9,224 nt of DNA from Pseudomonadota bacterium (GCA_021828575.1 JAJZEL010000166.1:1-9224); one strand, 5' to 3'. Positions 1 through 7,165 are shown, counted from the stretch's first letter. Numbers and translations: made by a program. The notes: generated by a model from the letters alone, not told the origin.

Positions 1-414
1 CTGTTCACAGCCTCTCGTGGAAGCGGGGCCTTCCTGAATGATCGGCGTATTCGCGTCAGCCAGCAGATCCGGATGGAAGATGCCCTGATCGGCACGGGCT
101 TTCCCTTCACTACCATGGAGCACCAGGAAAAATACCTGCGCATGTTTGCCGAAGTCATGAGAAAGACTGCGGGCATTCGCCGGCCAGGGTCGGCAGCGCG
201 GGATCTGGCTTTCGTGGCAGCCGGTCGATATGACGGATTCTGGGAGTTGAACCTGAAGCCCTGGGACATCGCTGCCGGCACGCTTCTGGTACAGGAGGCG
301 GGCGGGTGGGTGTCAGATCTGGAAGGCAACCAGCAGTTTCTGGAAACGGGGCACGTGGTGGCAGGGACACCCAAGATATTTTCCCAACTGTTGTTATTGA
401 TCCAGAACGTCTGA
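1..414 (+). CDS. suhB: Inositol monophosphatase family protein SuhB, 3' part only
   Basis: The reading frame is open from base 1, so the gene starts before the window; 137 residues are visible, about half of a usual 260-270 residue protein. The family hydrolyses inositol phosphates with Mg2+; SuhB of enterobacteria also works as an rRNA-maturation and antitermination factor. The visible part holds the second family signature: RRPGSAARDLAFVAAGRYDG, followed by the FWELNLKPWDIAAG stretch, whose Asp (in WDIAAG) is a metal ligand in the family. The beginning (LFTASRGSGAFLN) matches the region just after the first metal-binding motif. It ends with TGA seven bases before trmJ and is probably co-transcribed with it. 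The family is certain; whether the in vivo role is phosphatase or RNA-related cannot be told from sequence. Confidence 0.92.
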   Translation: MFTASRGSGAFLNDRRIRVSQQIRMEDALIGTGFPFTTMEHQEKYLRMFAEVMRKTAGIRRPGSAARDLAFVAAGRYDGFWELNLKPWDIAAGTLLVQEAGGWVSDLEGNQQFLETGHVVAGTPKIFSQLLLLIQNV

Positions 415-421
415 TCGGGTA

Positions 422-1147
422 ATGCTGAATCGCATTCGCATCGTCCTGTGCGAGACCACACACCCCGGAAACATCGGGGCGGCTGCACGCGCCATGAAAA
501 CCATGGGATTATCGCGGATGGTGCTGGTGCAACCAAGATATTTCCCGGATGAGCAGGCGACGGCCATGGCATCGGGCGCTGATGACCTGTTGCAGGGTGC
601 GCGGGTGTGCGAGTCTCTCGAGGAGGCTTTGCTGGGGACTGGTCTGGCTATCGGATTCACCGCACGACGCCGGGATTTATCGCATCCCATGCTGGCAGTG
701 CGGGACATGGCTCATTGGCTTTCCAGGGAACTGCCCGATGAAGGTGATGTGGCCTTGGTGTTTGGGACGGAGATGTCCGGTCTGTCCAACGCTGAACTGG
801 ATGCGTGCCAGAGGCTTTGTCACATTCCCACTGACCCTTCCTTTGGGTCACTGAACCTTGCTGCTGCCGTGCAGGTGGCGGCCTATGAATTCCGGCAGGC
901 ATTCCTGCCGGAAGCAGGCACGTCGGAACCTGCCACGCGCCCTCTTGCATCTCACGAAGAACTGGAGCATTTTTACAGGCATCTGGAGCAAGTGATGACG
1001 GACAGTGGCTTTCTCGATCCCGAACAACCCGGACGCTTGATGATCAGGTTACGGAGGCTTTATTCAAGGGCATTGGTGGAACGGGAAGAGGTGAATATCC
1101 TGCGGGGCATCCTGAGAGCACTGACATCTCCGGAGAAAACATCATGA
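422..1147 (+). CDS. trmJ: tRNA (cytidine/uridine-2'-O-)methyltransferase TrmJ
   Basis: This 241-residue protein belongs to the SPOUT (trefoil-knot) methyltransferases, which use S-adenosylmethionine. TrmJ methylates the ribose of nucleotide 32 in the anticodon loop of several tRNAs. The three family motifs are in order: HPGNIGAAARAMKTMG at residues 14-29 (with Arg23, the position of the catalytic Arg in E. coli TrmJ), VFGTEMSGLSNAEL at 113-126, and IPTDPSFGSLNLAAAVQVA at 135-153. The second and third build the knot and the SAM site. The C-terminal 80 residues are the helical extension typical of TrmJ. The ATG at 422 lies 7 bases after the suhB stop with only a weak upstream GGG, so translation is probably coupled to suhB. 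The stop overlaps the cysE start (ATGA at 1144-1147). A perfect 10-bp inverted repeat lies inside the gene at 890-913. Confidence 0.94.
   Translation: MLNRIRIVLCETTHPGNIGAAARAMKTMGLSRMVLVQPRYFPDEQATAMASGADDLLQGARVCESLEEALLGTGLAIGFTARRRDLSHPMLAVRDMAHWLSRELPDEGDVALVFGTEMSGLSNAELDACQRLCHIPTDPSFGSLNLAAAVQVAAYEFRQAFLPEAGTSEPATRPLASHEELEHFYRHLEQVMTDSGFLDPEQPGRLMIRLRRLYSRALVEREEVNILRGILRALTSPEKTS
890..913. repeat. Perfect 10-bp inverted repeat inside trmJ
   Basis: TTCCGGCAGG (890-899), loop CATT, CCTGCCGGAA (904-913). It would form a strong hairpin in DNA or mRNA. No T-run follows, so it is not a standard terminator, and it lies fully inside the coding frame (residues about 157-164). Confidence 0.8.
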
Positions 1148-1845
1148 TCCTCAGCCGGATTCGTGAGCAGGTCGACATTGTCTTCGAACGGGACCCTGCG
1201 GTCAGAAGCCGCTGGGAGGTGGTGTCCCTTTATCCCGGTTTTCATGCCGTGCTGCTCCACTGGCTGGCACACTGGTTTTGGCGTCGTGAGCTGAAATGGC
1301 TGGGTCGTTTCACATCCCAGTTTTCCCGTTTCATGACAGGCATTGAAATTCATCCCGGAGCAACGCTCGGACGCAGGGTGTTCATTGATCACGGTATGGG
1401 CATTGTCATCGGCGAAACCGCAGAAGTGGGCGATGATTGCACCCTGTATCAGGGGGTTACTCTGGGAGGCACTTCATGGAACAAGGGTAAGCGGCACCCC
1501 ACCCTGGGATCCAAGGTCATTGTGGGGGCAGGCGCCAAGATTATCGGACCCATTTACGTGGGTGAAGGGGCAAAGGTGGGCTCTAATGCGGTGGTGGTTA
1601 AGCCGGTTCCGGCTGGGGCCACGGTGATCGGCATTCCCGGCCGCGTGCTGGAGGGTGAGGATCACAAGCCGCTGAAGACCGCCCCGCAGTTCACGGCATA
1701 TGCCTCGTCGGATAATGACCGTGATCCAGTGATTCAGGCTTTGCAGGAGGTGATCAGCCGCAATGCAGCGCTGGAAGCCAGGGTTCAGGAATTGTCGCAG
1801 ATCCTGGAAGCTCGGGAACACGGGAATCATGAGCTTGAAAAGTGA
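1144..1845 (+). CDS. cysE: Serine O-acetyltransferase (short EpsC/NifP-like type)
   Basis: CysE transfers acetyl from acetyl-CoA to L-serine, giving O-acetylserine for cysteine synthesis. The 233-residue protein has a short helical N-terminus (about 1-60) instead of the longer one of E. coli CysE, then the left-handed beta-helix of hexapeptide repeats (about 65-170). Visible motifs are GIEIHPGA at 66-73, IDHGMGIVIGETAEVG at 81-96 with the catalytic His83, VTLGGT at 105-110, GKRHP at 115-119 and GIPGRV at 163-168. Residues about 190-230 (VIQALQEVISRNAALEARV and on) look like a charged coiled coil, a common tail in the short type. GGAG at 1132-1135, 8 bases before the ATG, supports this start. 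The 4-base overlap with trmJ indicates one operon. Cysteine supply next to an Fe-S gene fits metabolically, since cysteine is the sulfur donor for clusters. Confidence 0.95.
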   Translation: MILSRIREQVDIVFERDPAVRSRWEVVSLYPGFHAVLLHWLAHWFWRRELKWLGRFTSQFSRFMTGIEIHPGATLGRRVFIDHGMGIVIGETAEVGDDCTLYQGVTLGGTSWNKGKRHPTLGSKVIVGAGAKIIGPIYVGEGAKVGSNAVVVKPVPAGATVIGIPGRVLEGEDHKPLKTAPQFTAYASSDNDRDPVIQALQEVISRNAALEARVQELSQILEAREHGNHELEK

Positions 1846-1846
1846 C

Positions 1847-1876
1847 ATGACATTCCGTTGCCGGGAATTTTATAAT
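1847..1876 (+). promoter_or_regulatory. Sigma70-type promoter for iscA(-mfd)
   Basis: ATGACA at 1847-1852 (5 of 6 to TTGACA), an 18-base spacer and a perfect TATAAT at 1871-1876 lie directly after the cysE stop. Transcription would start near 1883, giving a leader of about 44 bases before the iscA ATG. The spacer contains a small dyad, ATTCC (1852-1856) and GGAAT (1864-1868), which could be an operator but is too short to be sure of. I do not recognise an IscR-type site. Confidence 0.6.
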
Positions 1877-1926
1877 GCGTCCAATGTCCTATCTGGATGG
1901 TGACCACAGGTGTTGGAGGGTAAAAC

Positions 1927-2259
1927 ATGGCAGTGACATTAACACCGGCAGCAGCTCAACAGGTGCAACAGTCCTTGGTCAAGCGGGGCAAGGGTGTGGG
2001 CCTCAGGCTCGGCGTCAAGCAGTCGGGATGTTCGGGGTTGGCCTACGTGGTGGACTATGCTGATGAGATTTTGGAAAATGATGCCCGGTTCGAATCGGAT
2101 GGGGTGTCTGTGGTGGTGGATCGGGAACAGTTGAAGTATCTGGATGGAACTTCCGTGGATTATCGCAGGGAAGGGCTGAACGCCGCCTTTCGTTTCGACA
2201 ATCCTAACGTGACCGATGCCTGCGGTTGTGGGGAAAGCTTTACCACACGCACCGCCTGA
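1927..2259 (+). CDS. iscA: A-type iron-sulfur carrier protein IscA
   Basis: IscA receives and hands on iron or Fe-S clusters to apoproteins. The 110-residue protein shows the full A-type pattern: KQSGCSGLAYVVDY at 31-44 with Cys35, and DACGCGESF at 97-105 with Cys99 and Cys101, the three cluster ligands. The GVGLRLGV strand at 23-30 and the NPNVTDACGCGESF ending resemble IscA more than ErpA or SufA, though assignment within the family is less certain than the family itself. A strong ribosome site GGAGGG (1915-1920) sits 6 bases before the ATG, and the gene has its own promoter. It is not accompanied by iscR, iscS, iscU, hscB, hscA or fdx, which normally share its operon. Its last 44 bases overlap the proposed mfd start. 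Confidence 0.93.
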   Translation: MAVTLTPAAAQQVQQSLVKRGKGVGLRLGVKQSGCSGLAYVVDYADEILENDARFESDGVSVVVDREQLKYLDGTSVDYRREGLNAAFRFDNPNVTDACGCGESFTTRTA

Positions 2260-5200
2260 TTCTCTGTTTGCTTCCTTGAAGAAAATCCTGTTGCCGGCTG
2301 GTTCGGCAGATGCGCTCCTGTTGTCACGTATGGCAGGTGATCCGGATCACCCGCTGGTGATTTTCACGGAAACGGCTTGGCACGCGCAACGGTTGCTGGA
2401 AGAAATCCGCTGGTTTCTTCCCAACGAAACAGTGCTCCTTTTCCCGGACTGGGAGACCCTTCCCTACGACCAGTTCTCACCTCATCAGGATCTGGTGTCA
2501 GAACGTCTGGCCACCTTGTGGCACTTGTCCAGCCATCATTGTCGTATCCTGATTGTGCCGGTTTCCACAGCACTTTATCGGTTGCCTCCCGTCAGCTATC
2601 TGATGGCGCGCACTTTTCTTCTCCGCAAGGGTGAAACCCTGGATCTGGAACATTTCCGCTCCCGCATGACGACGGCCGGCTATGCTCATGTGAGTCAGGT
2701 GGTTCGTCCGGGAGAATATTGCATCCGGGGTGGGTTAGTGGATCTGTTCCCCACGGGGAGCCCCCTGCCTTACAGGATTGAGTTGATGGACCGTGAGGTG
2801 GATACTCTGCGCACTTTTGACGCAGATACCCAGCGGACACTTTATCCCGTTCAGGAAATCCGCTTGTTGCCAGCCCGCGAGTTTCCCACGGACGATGAAG
2901 GAAGAATGCGCTTTCGGGAAAGCTTCCGCGAACGGTTCGAAGGTGATCCTTCACGTTGTCGCCTCTACAAGGACGTGAGTCAGGGCATCCTTCCTGGGGG
3001 CATCGAATATTTCCTGCCCCTGTTTTTCGAGCAGTGCGCTACCCTTTTCGACTATATTCCGCCCCAAGCCACCCTGTGCCTCCATCATGATCTGGAGGTG
3101 GCCATGCAATCGTTCTGGGAGTCCACGAAGAGCCGATGGAATCTTCTCAAAGGTGACCGTGCACAACCTGTGCTGGCTCCCGACGACCTGTTTCTCCAGC
3201 AGGAATCCTTTTTCAATGCTGTCGCAAACCACGAAGTCTTTCGGCTGAGGGTGGGCGAGGTGTCGGACCAGGTGGCCCTGAAAGCAGTTGCATTGCCGGA
3301 ACTTGAAGTGATCAGGAATGCAGAGTGGCCCGCAAGAAAACTGGCAGACTTTTTGGACGGTTTTTCGGGTCGGGTATTGGTGACGGCTGAAAGTCTGGGG
3401 CGTCGGGAAACCATCAGGCAGATGCTGGCCCATTTCAATCTGGCAGCAATTCCCGTCAAGACCTGGAGAGAATTCACGTCAGGCACCGAAAAATTGTCCA
3501 TTGCGGAAGCGCCGTTGATGGCAGGGTGTCTGTTGGTGGACGAAAACCTGGCGGTGGTGACGGAGGCCGAACTTTACAGGACTCACGTTCGACAAGGCCG
3601 CCGACGAGATAGGAAAGCCACGTCGCTGAACGATACCCTTCTGCGAGACCTTTCAGAAGTGCGTGTTGGTGATCCGGTTGTGCATGTGGAGCATGGCATT
3701 GGCCGGTTCATGGGGCTGACCACGCTGGATGTGGGAGAAGGGGCCACGGAGTTCCTGCAACTGCTGTATGCGGGTGACGACTCGCTTTACGTGCCGGTAT
3801 CCCAGTTGCATCTCATTGGGCGGTACACAGGCGGCCCGGCTGACGACGCCCCGCTGCATCGTCTGGGTAGTGGCCAGTGGGAGAAAGCGCGCCGAAAAGC
3901 CGCCGTTCGTGCCCGGGATACGGCTGCCGAACTTCTGGATCTGTATGCCCGAAGAGCGGCACGGGAAGGGTTACCATTTTCTGTCCGCGAAGAAGAATAT
4001 GCTGCTTTTGCCATGGGCTTCGATTTTGATGAAACTCCGGACCAGATGGCTGCCATCGAGGCGGTCATGACAGACATGCGGTCCGGAAAACCCATGGACC
4101 GTCTGATTTGTGGGGATGTGGGTTTTGGAAAAACGGAAGTGGCCATGCGGGCGGCATTTCTGGCCATCAATGCAGGCTATCAGGTGGCCATTCTGGTGCC
4201 CACCACCTTGCTGGCAGAGCAGCATTATCAGAATTTTTCAGATCGTTTTGCAGAATGGCCCGTGAAAATCGCTGAACTGTCTCGATTCCGTTCTTCCAAG
4301 GAAGTGGCTGATACCCTGGCGGGCCTGGAAAACGGGCGGGTAGATCTCGTCATTGGCACCCACAAGCTGATTTCCGAGTCTGTGCGGTTTGCGCGCCTTG
4401 GGTTGGTCATCATTGATGAAGAACACCGTTTCGGTGTCAGGCAGAAAGAGCGCCTCAAGTCATTGCGGGCAGAGGTGGATGTGCTGGCACTGACAGCCAC
4501 TCCCATTCCCAGGACGCTGGCCATGTCACTGGAGGGGTTGAGGGATTTTTCCGTGATTGCCACGGCACCCCAGAAGCGTCTGGCCATCAAGACGTTTGTC
4601 TACCCGCAGTCGGACAGCATCATTCGGGAAGCCACGCTTCGCGAATTGCAGCGGGGAGGGCAGGTGTACTTTTTGTATAACGAAGTGGAAACCATGGACA
4701 ACATGAGGACCCATTTGGAAAAACTGCTTCCTGAGGCTCGGATTTCGGTTGCCCATGGCCAATTGCGTGAGCGCGAGCTGGAACGGGTCATGCGGGAGTT
4801 TTATCAGCAGCAGTCCAATGTCCTTCTCTGTTCCACCATCATTGAAACGGGCATTGATGTGCCCACGGCCAATACCATCCTCATTCATCGTGCAGACCGT
4901 TTCGGCCTGGCCCAATTGCACCAGCTCAGGGGGCGCGTGGGTCGTTCCCATCATCAGGCATATGCCTACCTGTTGACGCCGCCGCACGACGCGTTGACTG
5001 AGGCAGCAAAAAAACGGCTTGAAGCCATCCAGATGATGGAAGAACTGGGCTCAGGCTTTTACCTGGCCATGCAGGATCTGGAAATTCGCGGAGCGGGTGA
5101 AGTGCTGGGCGATTCACAGAGTGGAGAAATTCACGAGGTGGGTTTCAACCTGTTCACGGATTTGCTCAAACGGGCCGTCAGTGCATTGCAGCGAGGCGAA

Positions 5201-5692
5201 AGCTGGGATCTTGAAGCGCCGCTGGAAGTGGCGACGGAAATCAACCTTCACGCCCCGGCCCTGCTTCCTGTGGACTATTGCGGTGATATTCACGAACGCC
5301 TTGTGCTGTACAAGCGACTGGCCAATAGTGACAGTCTGGAGGCACTGGAAGATTTTCAGGAAGAACTGACAGACCGGTTCGGGCTCATGCCGGAGTCTGC
5401 TCGCCTGTTACTGGACTGCCATCGTTTGCGTCTGCTGGGGCGCCCCCTGGGCATCAGGAAAGTGGATGCCCAGGGAGAGCATATCCTCATCCAGTTTGGC
5501 GTCCACACGCCTCTGGAGCCCCAGGATCTGATCATGCTGATGCAAAAGCGGCCCCACTTTCGTCTCGCGGGTCAGGATCGCCTGAAAGTGCTGATTCGTG
5601 GCGACACTTCCCTGGAACGCGTCCAGCAGGTGAGGCAGGTTTTGAATGACTTGGCTCAGATCATGCGTGATCCGGCGAAACAGGCTTCCTGA
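2216..5692 (+). CDS. mfd: Transcription-repair coupling factor Mfd
   Basis: Mfd recognises RNA polymerase stalled at DNA damage, pushes it off by ATP-driven translocation and recruits UvrA for excision repair. At 1158 residues it matches the usual length (about 1150). In order: a UvrB-like N-terminal module (to about 330, including HVSQVVRPGEYCIRGGLVDL, the UvrA-contacting region), a degenerate middle domain, a polymerase-interaction domain (VGDPVVHVEHGIGRFMGL from about 483), and the RecG-like motor with Walker A GDVGFGKT at 633-640, DEEH at 734-737, and the helicase motifs TATPIPRTL and QLHQLRGRVGRS. The translocation motif around LEIRGAGEVLG (Arg958) and a C-terminal autoinhibitory domain follow. 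All motor motifs are intact. The start is uncertain: ATG 2216 lies inside iscA and lacks a clear ribosome site, but gives the normal N-terminus; GTG 2228 is an alternative. It is probably coupled to iscA translation. Confidence 0.96.
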   Translation: MPAVVGKALPHAPPDSLFASLKKILLPAGSADALLLSRMAGDPDHPLVIFTETAWHAQRLLEEIRWFLPNETVLLFPDWETLPYDQFSPHQDLVSERLATLWHLSSHHCRILIVPVSTALYRLPPVSYLMARTFLLRKGETLDLEHFRSRMTTAGYAHVSQVVRPGEYCIRGGLVDLFPTGSPLPYRIELMDREVDTLRTFDADTQRTLYPVQEIRLLPAREFPTDDEGRMRFRESFRERFEGDPSRCRLYKDVSQGILPGGIEYFLPLFFEQCATLFDYIPPQATLCLHHDLEVAMQSFWESTKSRWNLLKGDRAQPVLAPDDLFLQQESFFNAVANHEVFRLRVGEVSDQVALKAVALPELEVIRNAEWPARKLADFLDGFSGRVLVTAESLGRRETIRQMLAHFNLAAIPVKTWREFTSGTEKLSIAEAPLMAGCLLVDENLAVVTEAELYRTHVRQGRRRDRKATSLNDTLLRDLSEVRVGDPVVHVEHGIGRFMGLTTLDVGEGATEFLQLLYAGDDSLYVPVSQLHLIGRYTGGPADDAPLHRLGSGQWEKARRKAAVRARDTAAELLDLYARRAAREGLPFSVREEEYAAFAMGFDFDETPDQMAAIEAVMTDMRSGKPMDRLICGDVGFGKTEVAMRAAFLAINAGYQVAILVPTTLLAEQHYQNFSDRFAEWPVKIAELSRFRSSKEVADTLAGLENGRVDLVIGTHKLISESVRFARLGLVIIDEEHRFGVRQKERLKSLRAEVDVLALTATPIPRTLAMSLEGLRDFSVIATAPQKRLAIKTFVYPQSDSIIREATLRELQRGGQVYFLYNEVETMDNMRTHLEKLLPEARISVAHGQLRERELERVMREFYQQQSNVLLCSTIIETGIDVPTANTILIHRADRFGLAQLHQLRGRVGRSHHQAYAYLLTPPHDALTEAAKKRLEAIQMMEELGSGFYLAMQDLEIRGAGEVLGDSQSGEIHEVGFNLFTDLLKRAVSALQRGESWDLEAPLEVATEINLHAPALLPVDYCGDIHERLVLYKRLANSDSLEALEDFQEELTDRFGLMPESARLLLDCHRLRLLGRPLGIRKVDAQGEHILIQFGVHTPLEPQDLIMLMQKRPHFRLAGQDRLKVLIRGDTSLERVQQVRQVLNDLAQIMRDPAKQAS
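2336..2351. repeat. 16-bp perfect palindrome near the start of mfd
   Basis: GGTGATCCGGATCACC has no central gap, and a third GGTGAT copy follows at 2356-2361. It lies in mfd codons about 41-46. It could be a protein-binding site or chance. Confidence 0.7.
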
Positions 5693-6395
5693 ACATCCCG
5701 CGTTCAATCTTCAAGCGCCATTCAGCAGGCCCTGTCTGGTGAATCGACTCTCCCCTGGAATCCACGGCCACGGTCACTGGCATGCGTTCCACCTCGAATT
5801 CGTACACGGCTTCCATGCCCAGTTCCGGGAATGCCACGATGCATGAAGAACGGATGGCACGTGATACGAGGTAGGCAGCACCGCCTACGGCGATGAGATA
5901 CACGGAACCATTGGTTCGAATGGCATCAATACCTTGCTGTCCCCGTTCGGCCTTGCCGATCATGCCGAGCAACCCGGTTTTTTCGAGCATGACTCCGGTG
6001 AACTTGTCCATGCGGGTGGCCGTGGTGGGTCCAGCAGGACCCACCACTTCACCCCTGACAGGGTTCACGGGACCCACGTAGTAAATGAAACGGTTTCTGA
6101 AATCCAGTCCGTCGGGCAAGGGGTCGCCACGATTGAGCATGTCGATGATGCGTTTGTGGGCTGCATCTCTGCCGGTGAGCAACTTTCCGGACAGAAGAAG
6201 GGTTTCGCCGGGCTTCCAGTGGGTCACGTCTTCGGGCTGAAGAGAGGATAGATCCACGTGCCTGGCCTGCGGCGAAGCCATCCAGGTCACTGCTGGCCAG
6301 TCTGCCAGCGAAGGTGGGGCGAGGTGGGCGGGCCCGTCACCCCTCAGGGTGAAATGAGCATGACGGGTAGCAGCGCAGTTGGGGATCACGGCCAC
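5661..6395 (-). CDS. fum: Class I fumarate hydratase, 3' (C-terminal) part, out of frame with the 5' part
   Basis: This open frame continues the fumarase gene after a frame break at 6410-6416. It encodes IPNCAATRHAHFTLRGDG near its beginning, whose Cys is the third ligand of the catalytic [4Fe-4S] cluster in class I fumarases, then GETLLLSGKLLTGRDAAHKR, YYVGPVNPVRGEVVGPAGPT, TATRMDKFTGVML and VGGAAYLVSRAIRS, ending with PVTVAVDSRG and HQTGPAEW. The listed start is a GTG that in the family is an internal Val codon (PVAVIPN); there is no ribosome site before it, and the same frame is open upstream to the G run. So this is probably not an independent beta subunit. Natural two-subunit fumarases are usually divided further downstream, after the third Cys. 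The last 32 bases overlap the 3' end of mfd on the other strand. Conservation looks full, so any damage is recent or apparent. Confidence 0.85.
   Translation of the reverse strand: MAVIPNCAATRHAHFTLRGDGPAHLAPPSLADWPAVTWMASPQARHVDLSSLQPEDVTHWKPGETLLLSGKLLTGRDAAHKRIIDMLNRGDPLPDGLDFRNRFIYYVGPVNPVRGEVVGPAGPTTATRMDKFTGVMLEKTGLLGMIGKAERGQQGIDAIRTNGSVYLIAVGGAAYLVSRAIRSSCIVAFPELGMEAVYEFEVERMPVTVAVDSRGESIHQTGPAEWRLKIERGMFRKPVSPDHA
6022..6047. repeat. Perfect 11-bp inverted repeat inside fumarase
   Basis: GTGGTGGGTCC (6022-6032), loop AGCA, GGACCCACCAC (6037-6047). On the coding strand it encodes the conserved VVGPAGPTT, so it can arise from the protein motif itself combined with codon choice. No U-run follows on either side. 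Confidence 0.8.
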
Positions 6396-7156
6396 GGGAA
6401 GGGACGCAGCCCCCCCAGCCCCTGTGCGCCAATACCCAACGCATTGATCCGGTCATGCAGTTCGATTCTCAGTTCCTCAATGCGAGATTGCGGGCCACGG
6501 GACTTCAATTCGGCCATGTCGATGGGCGCCATGAGCGATTCCTTGGCAAGGAGCATGGCTTTTTCAGCAGTGCCTCCAATGCCCACCCCCAGCATGCCTG
6601 GCGGACACCACCCTGCCCCCATGGTGGGGACGACGCCCAGAATCCAGTCCACAAGGGAGTCTGAAGGGTTGAGCATGGTGAATTTGGCCTTGTTTTCCGA
6701 CCCTCCGCCTTTGGCAGCCACGATTACTTCAAGGGCATCACCCGGTACCAGGGTCATGTGCACTACCGCTGGGGTGTTGTCATGAGTATTGATGCGACGG
6801 CCAGCGGGATCCGCCAGCACTGATGCACGCAGGGGATTGTCAGGATTCAGGTAAGCCTGCCGGACACCTTCGTTGATCAGTTGTTCCAGTGGGCCCCGTG
6901 TTTCGAAATGCACGTCCATGCCGATTTTGAGGAAGACATTGACGATTCCCGTGTCCTGGCAGATGGGGCGGTGCCCTTCCGCACACATGCGGGAGTTGGT
7001 GAGGATCTGTGCAATGGCATCCTTCGCTGCGGGCGACTGCTCCTTTTCATAGGCTCGACCCAGAGACTGGATGTAATCCACAGGGTGGTAATAGGAAATG
7101 TATTGCAGACTGTCGGCTATGCTCTGAATGAGGTCTGCGTCCCTGATGAGTGTCAT
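6386..7156 (-). CDS. fum: Class I fumarate hydratase, 5' (N-terminal catalytic) part, truncated by a frame break
   Basis: Class I fumarases interconvert fumarate and malate in the TCA cycle using an oxygen-sensitive [4Fe-4S] cluster. This 256-residue part carries GHRPICQDTGIVNVF at 61-75 (Cys66), NTHDNTPAVVH at 123-133, KGGGSENKAKF at 149-159 and GAGWCPPGMLGVGIGG at 180-195 (Cys184): two of the three cluster ligands. After GIGAQGLGGL (241-250) the frame turns to RPFPWP and stops, where the family has about 15 conserved residues (recalled as a TTVLDVK...YPTH segment) followed by AASLPVA. The bases for AASLPVA are present in the -1 frame, so the gene is a single-chain fumarase (usually about 500 residues) broken by a frameshifting deletion. 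ATG 7156 is chosen because AAGGAGA lies 9 bases upstream; an extension towards 7393 would run into acs and has no family similarity. Confidence 0.88.
   Translation of the reverse strand: MTLIRDADLIQSIADSLQYISYYHPVDYIQSLGRAYEKEQSPAAKDAIAQILTNSRMCAEGHRPICQDTGIVNVFLKIGMDVHFETRGPLEQLINEGVRQAYLNPDNPLRASVLADPAGRRINTHDNTPAVVHMTLVPGDALEVIVAAKGGGSENKAKFTMLNPSDSLVDWILGVVPTMGAGWCPPGMLGVGIGGTAEKAMLLAKESLMAPIDMAELKSRGPQSRIEELRIELHDRINALGIGAQGLGGLRPFPWP
6410..6416 (-). other. G7 run and apparent 46-base deletion junction in fumarase
   Basis: On the coding (-) strand the bases read CTG GGG GGG CTG CGT in the 5' frame. Reading one base back after GGG GGG gives GCT GCG TCC CTT CCC, which is AASLP, the expected family sequence. 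Relative to the family, as recalled, about 15 codons (LTT...PTH) are missing. A loss of 46 bases between two GCTG copies (one at Gly-Leu, one at Ala-Ala) would produce exactly this junction, including the frame change. The run also forms a G-GGG-GGG heptamer in the phase needed for -1 slippage. Confidence 0.65.
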
Positions 7157-7165
7157 GGCGAAAAG

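Noticed and set aside
890..913. Rho-independent terminator in trmJ
   Set aside because: The stem is strong but no T-run follows on either strand, and it lies well inside the coding region upstream of the coupled cysE.
1875..2063. 62-residue open frame over the iscA leader
   Set aside because: Its ATG overlaps the -10 box and would lie upstream of the expected transcript start; it is out of frame with iscA and has no ribosome site.
2951..3433. 160-residue open frame on the - strand inside mfd
   Set aside because: It is a shadow of the mfd frame in G+C-rich DNA, without start signals or recognisable motifs.
6258..6785. 175-residue open frame on the + strand across fumarase
   Set aside because: It is antisense to strongly conserved fumarase coding sequence, has no ribosome site and no recognisable domain.
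5661..7156. Normal two-subunit (alpha/beta) class I fumarase
   Set aside because: The break lies before the third cluster Cys, not at the usual subunit boundary; the second frame begins inside a conserved block at an internal GTG without a ribosome site, and AASLPVA is encoded upstream of it in the same frame.
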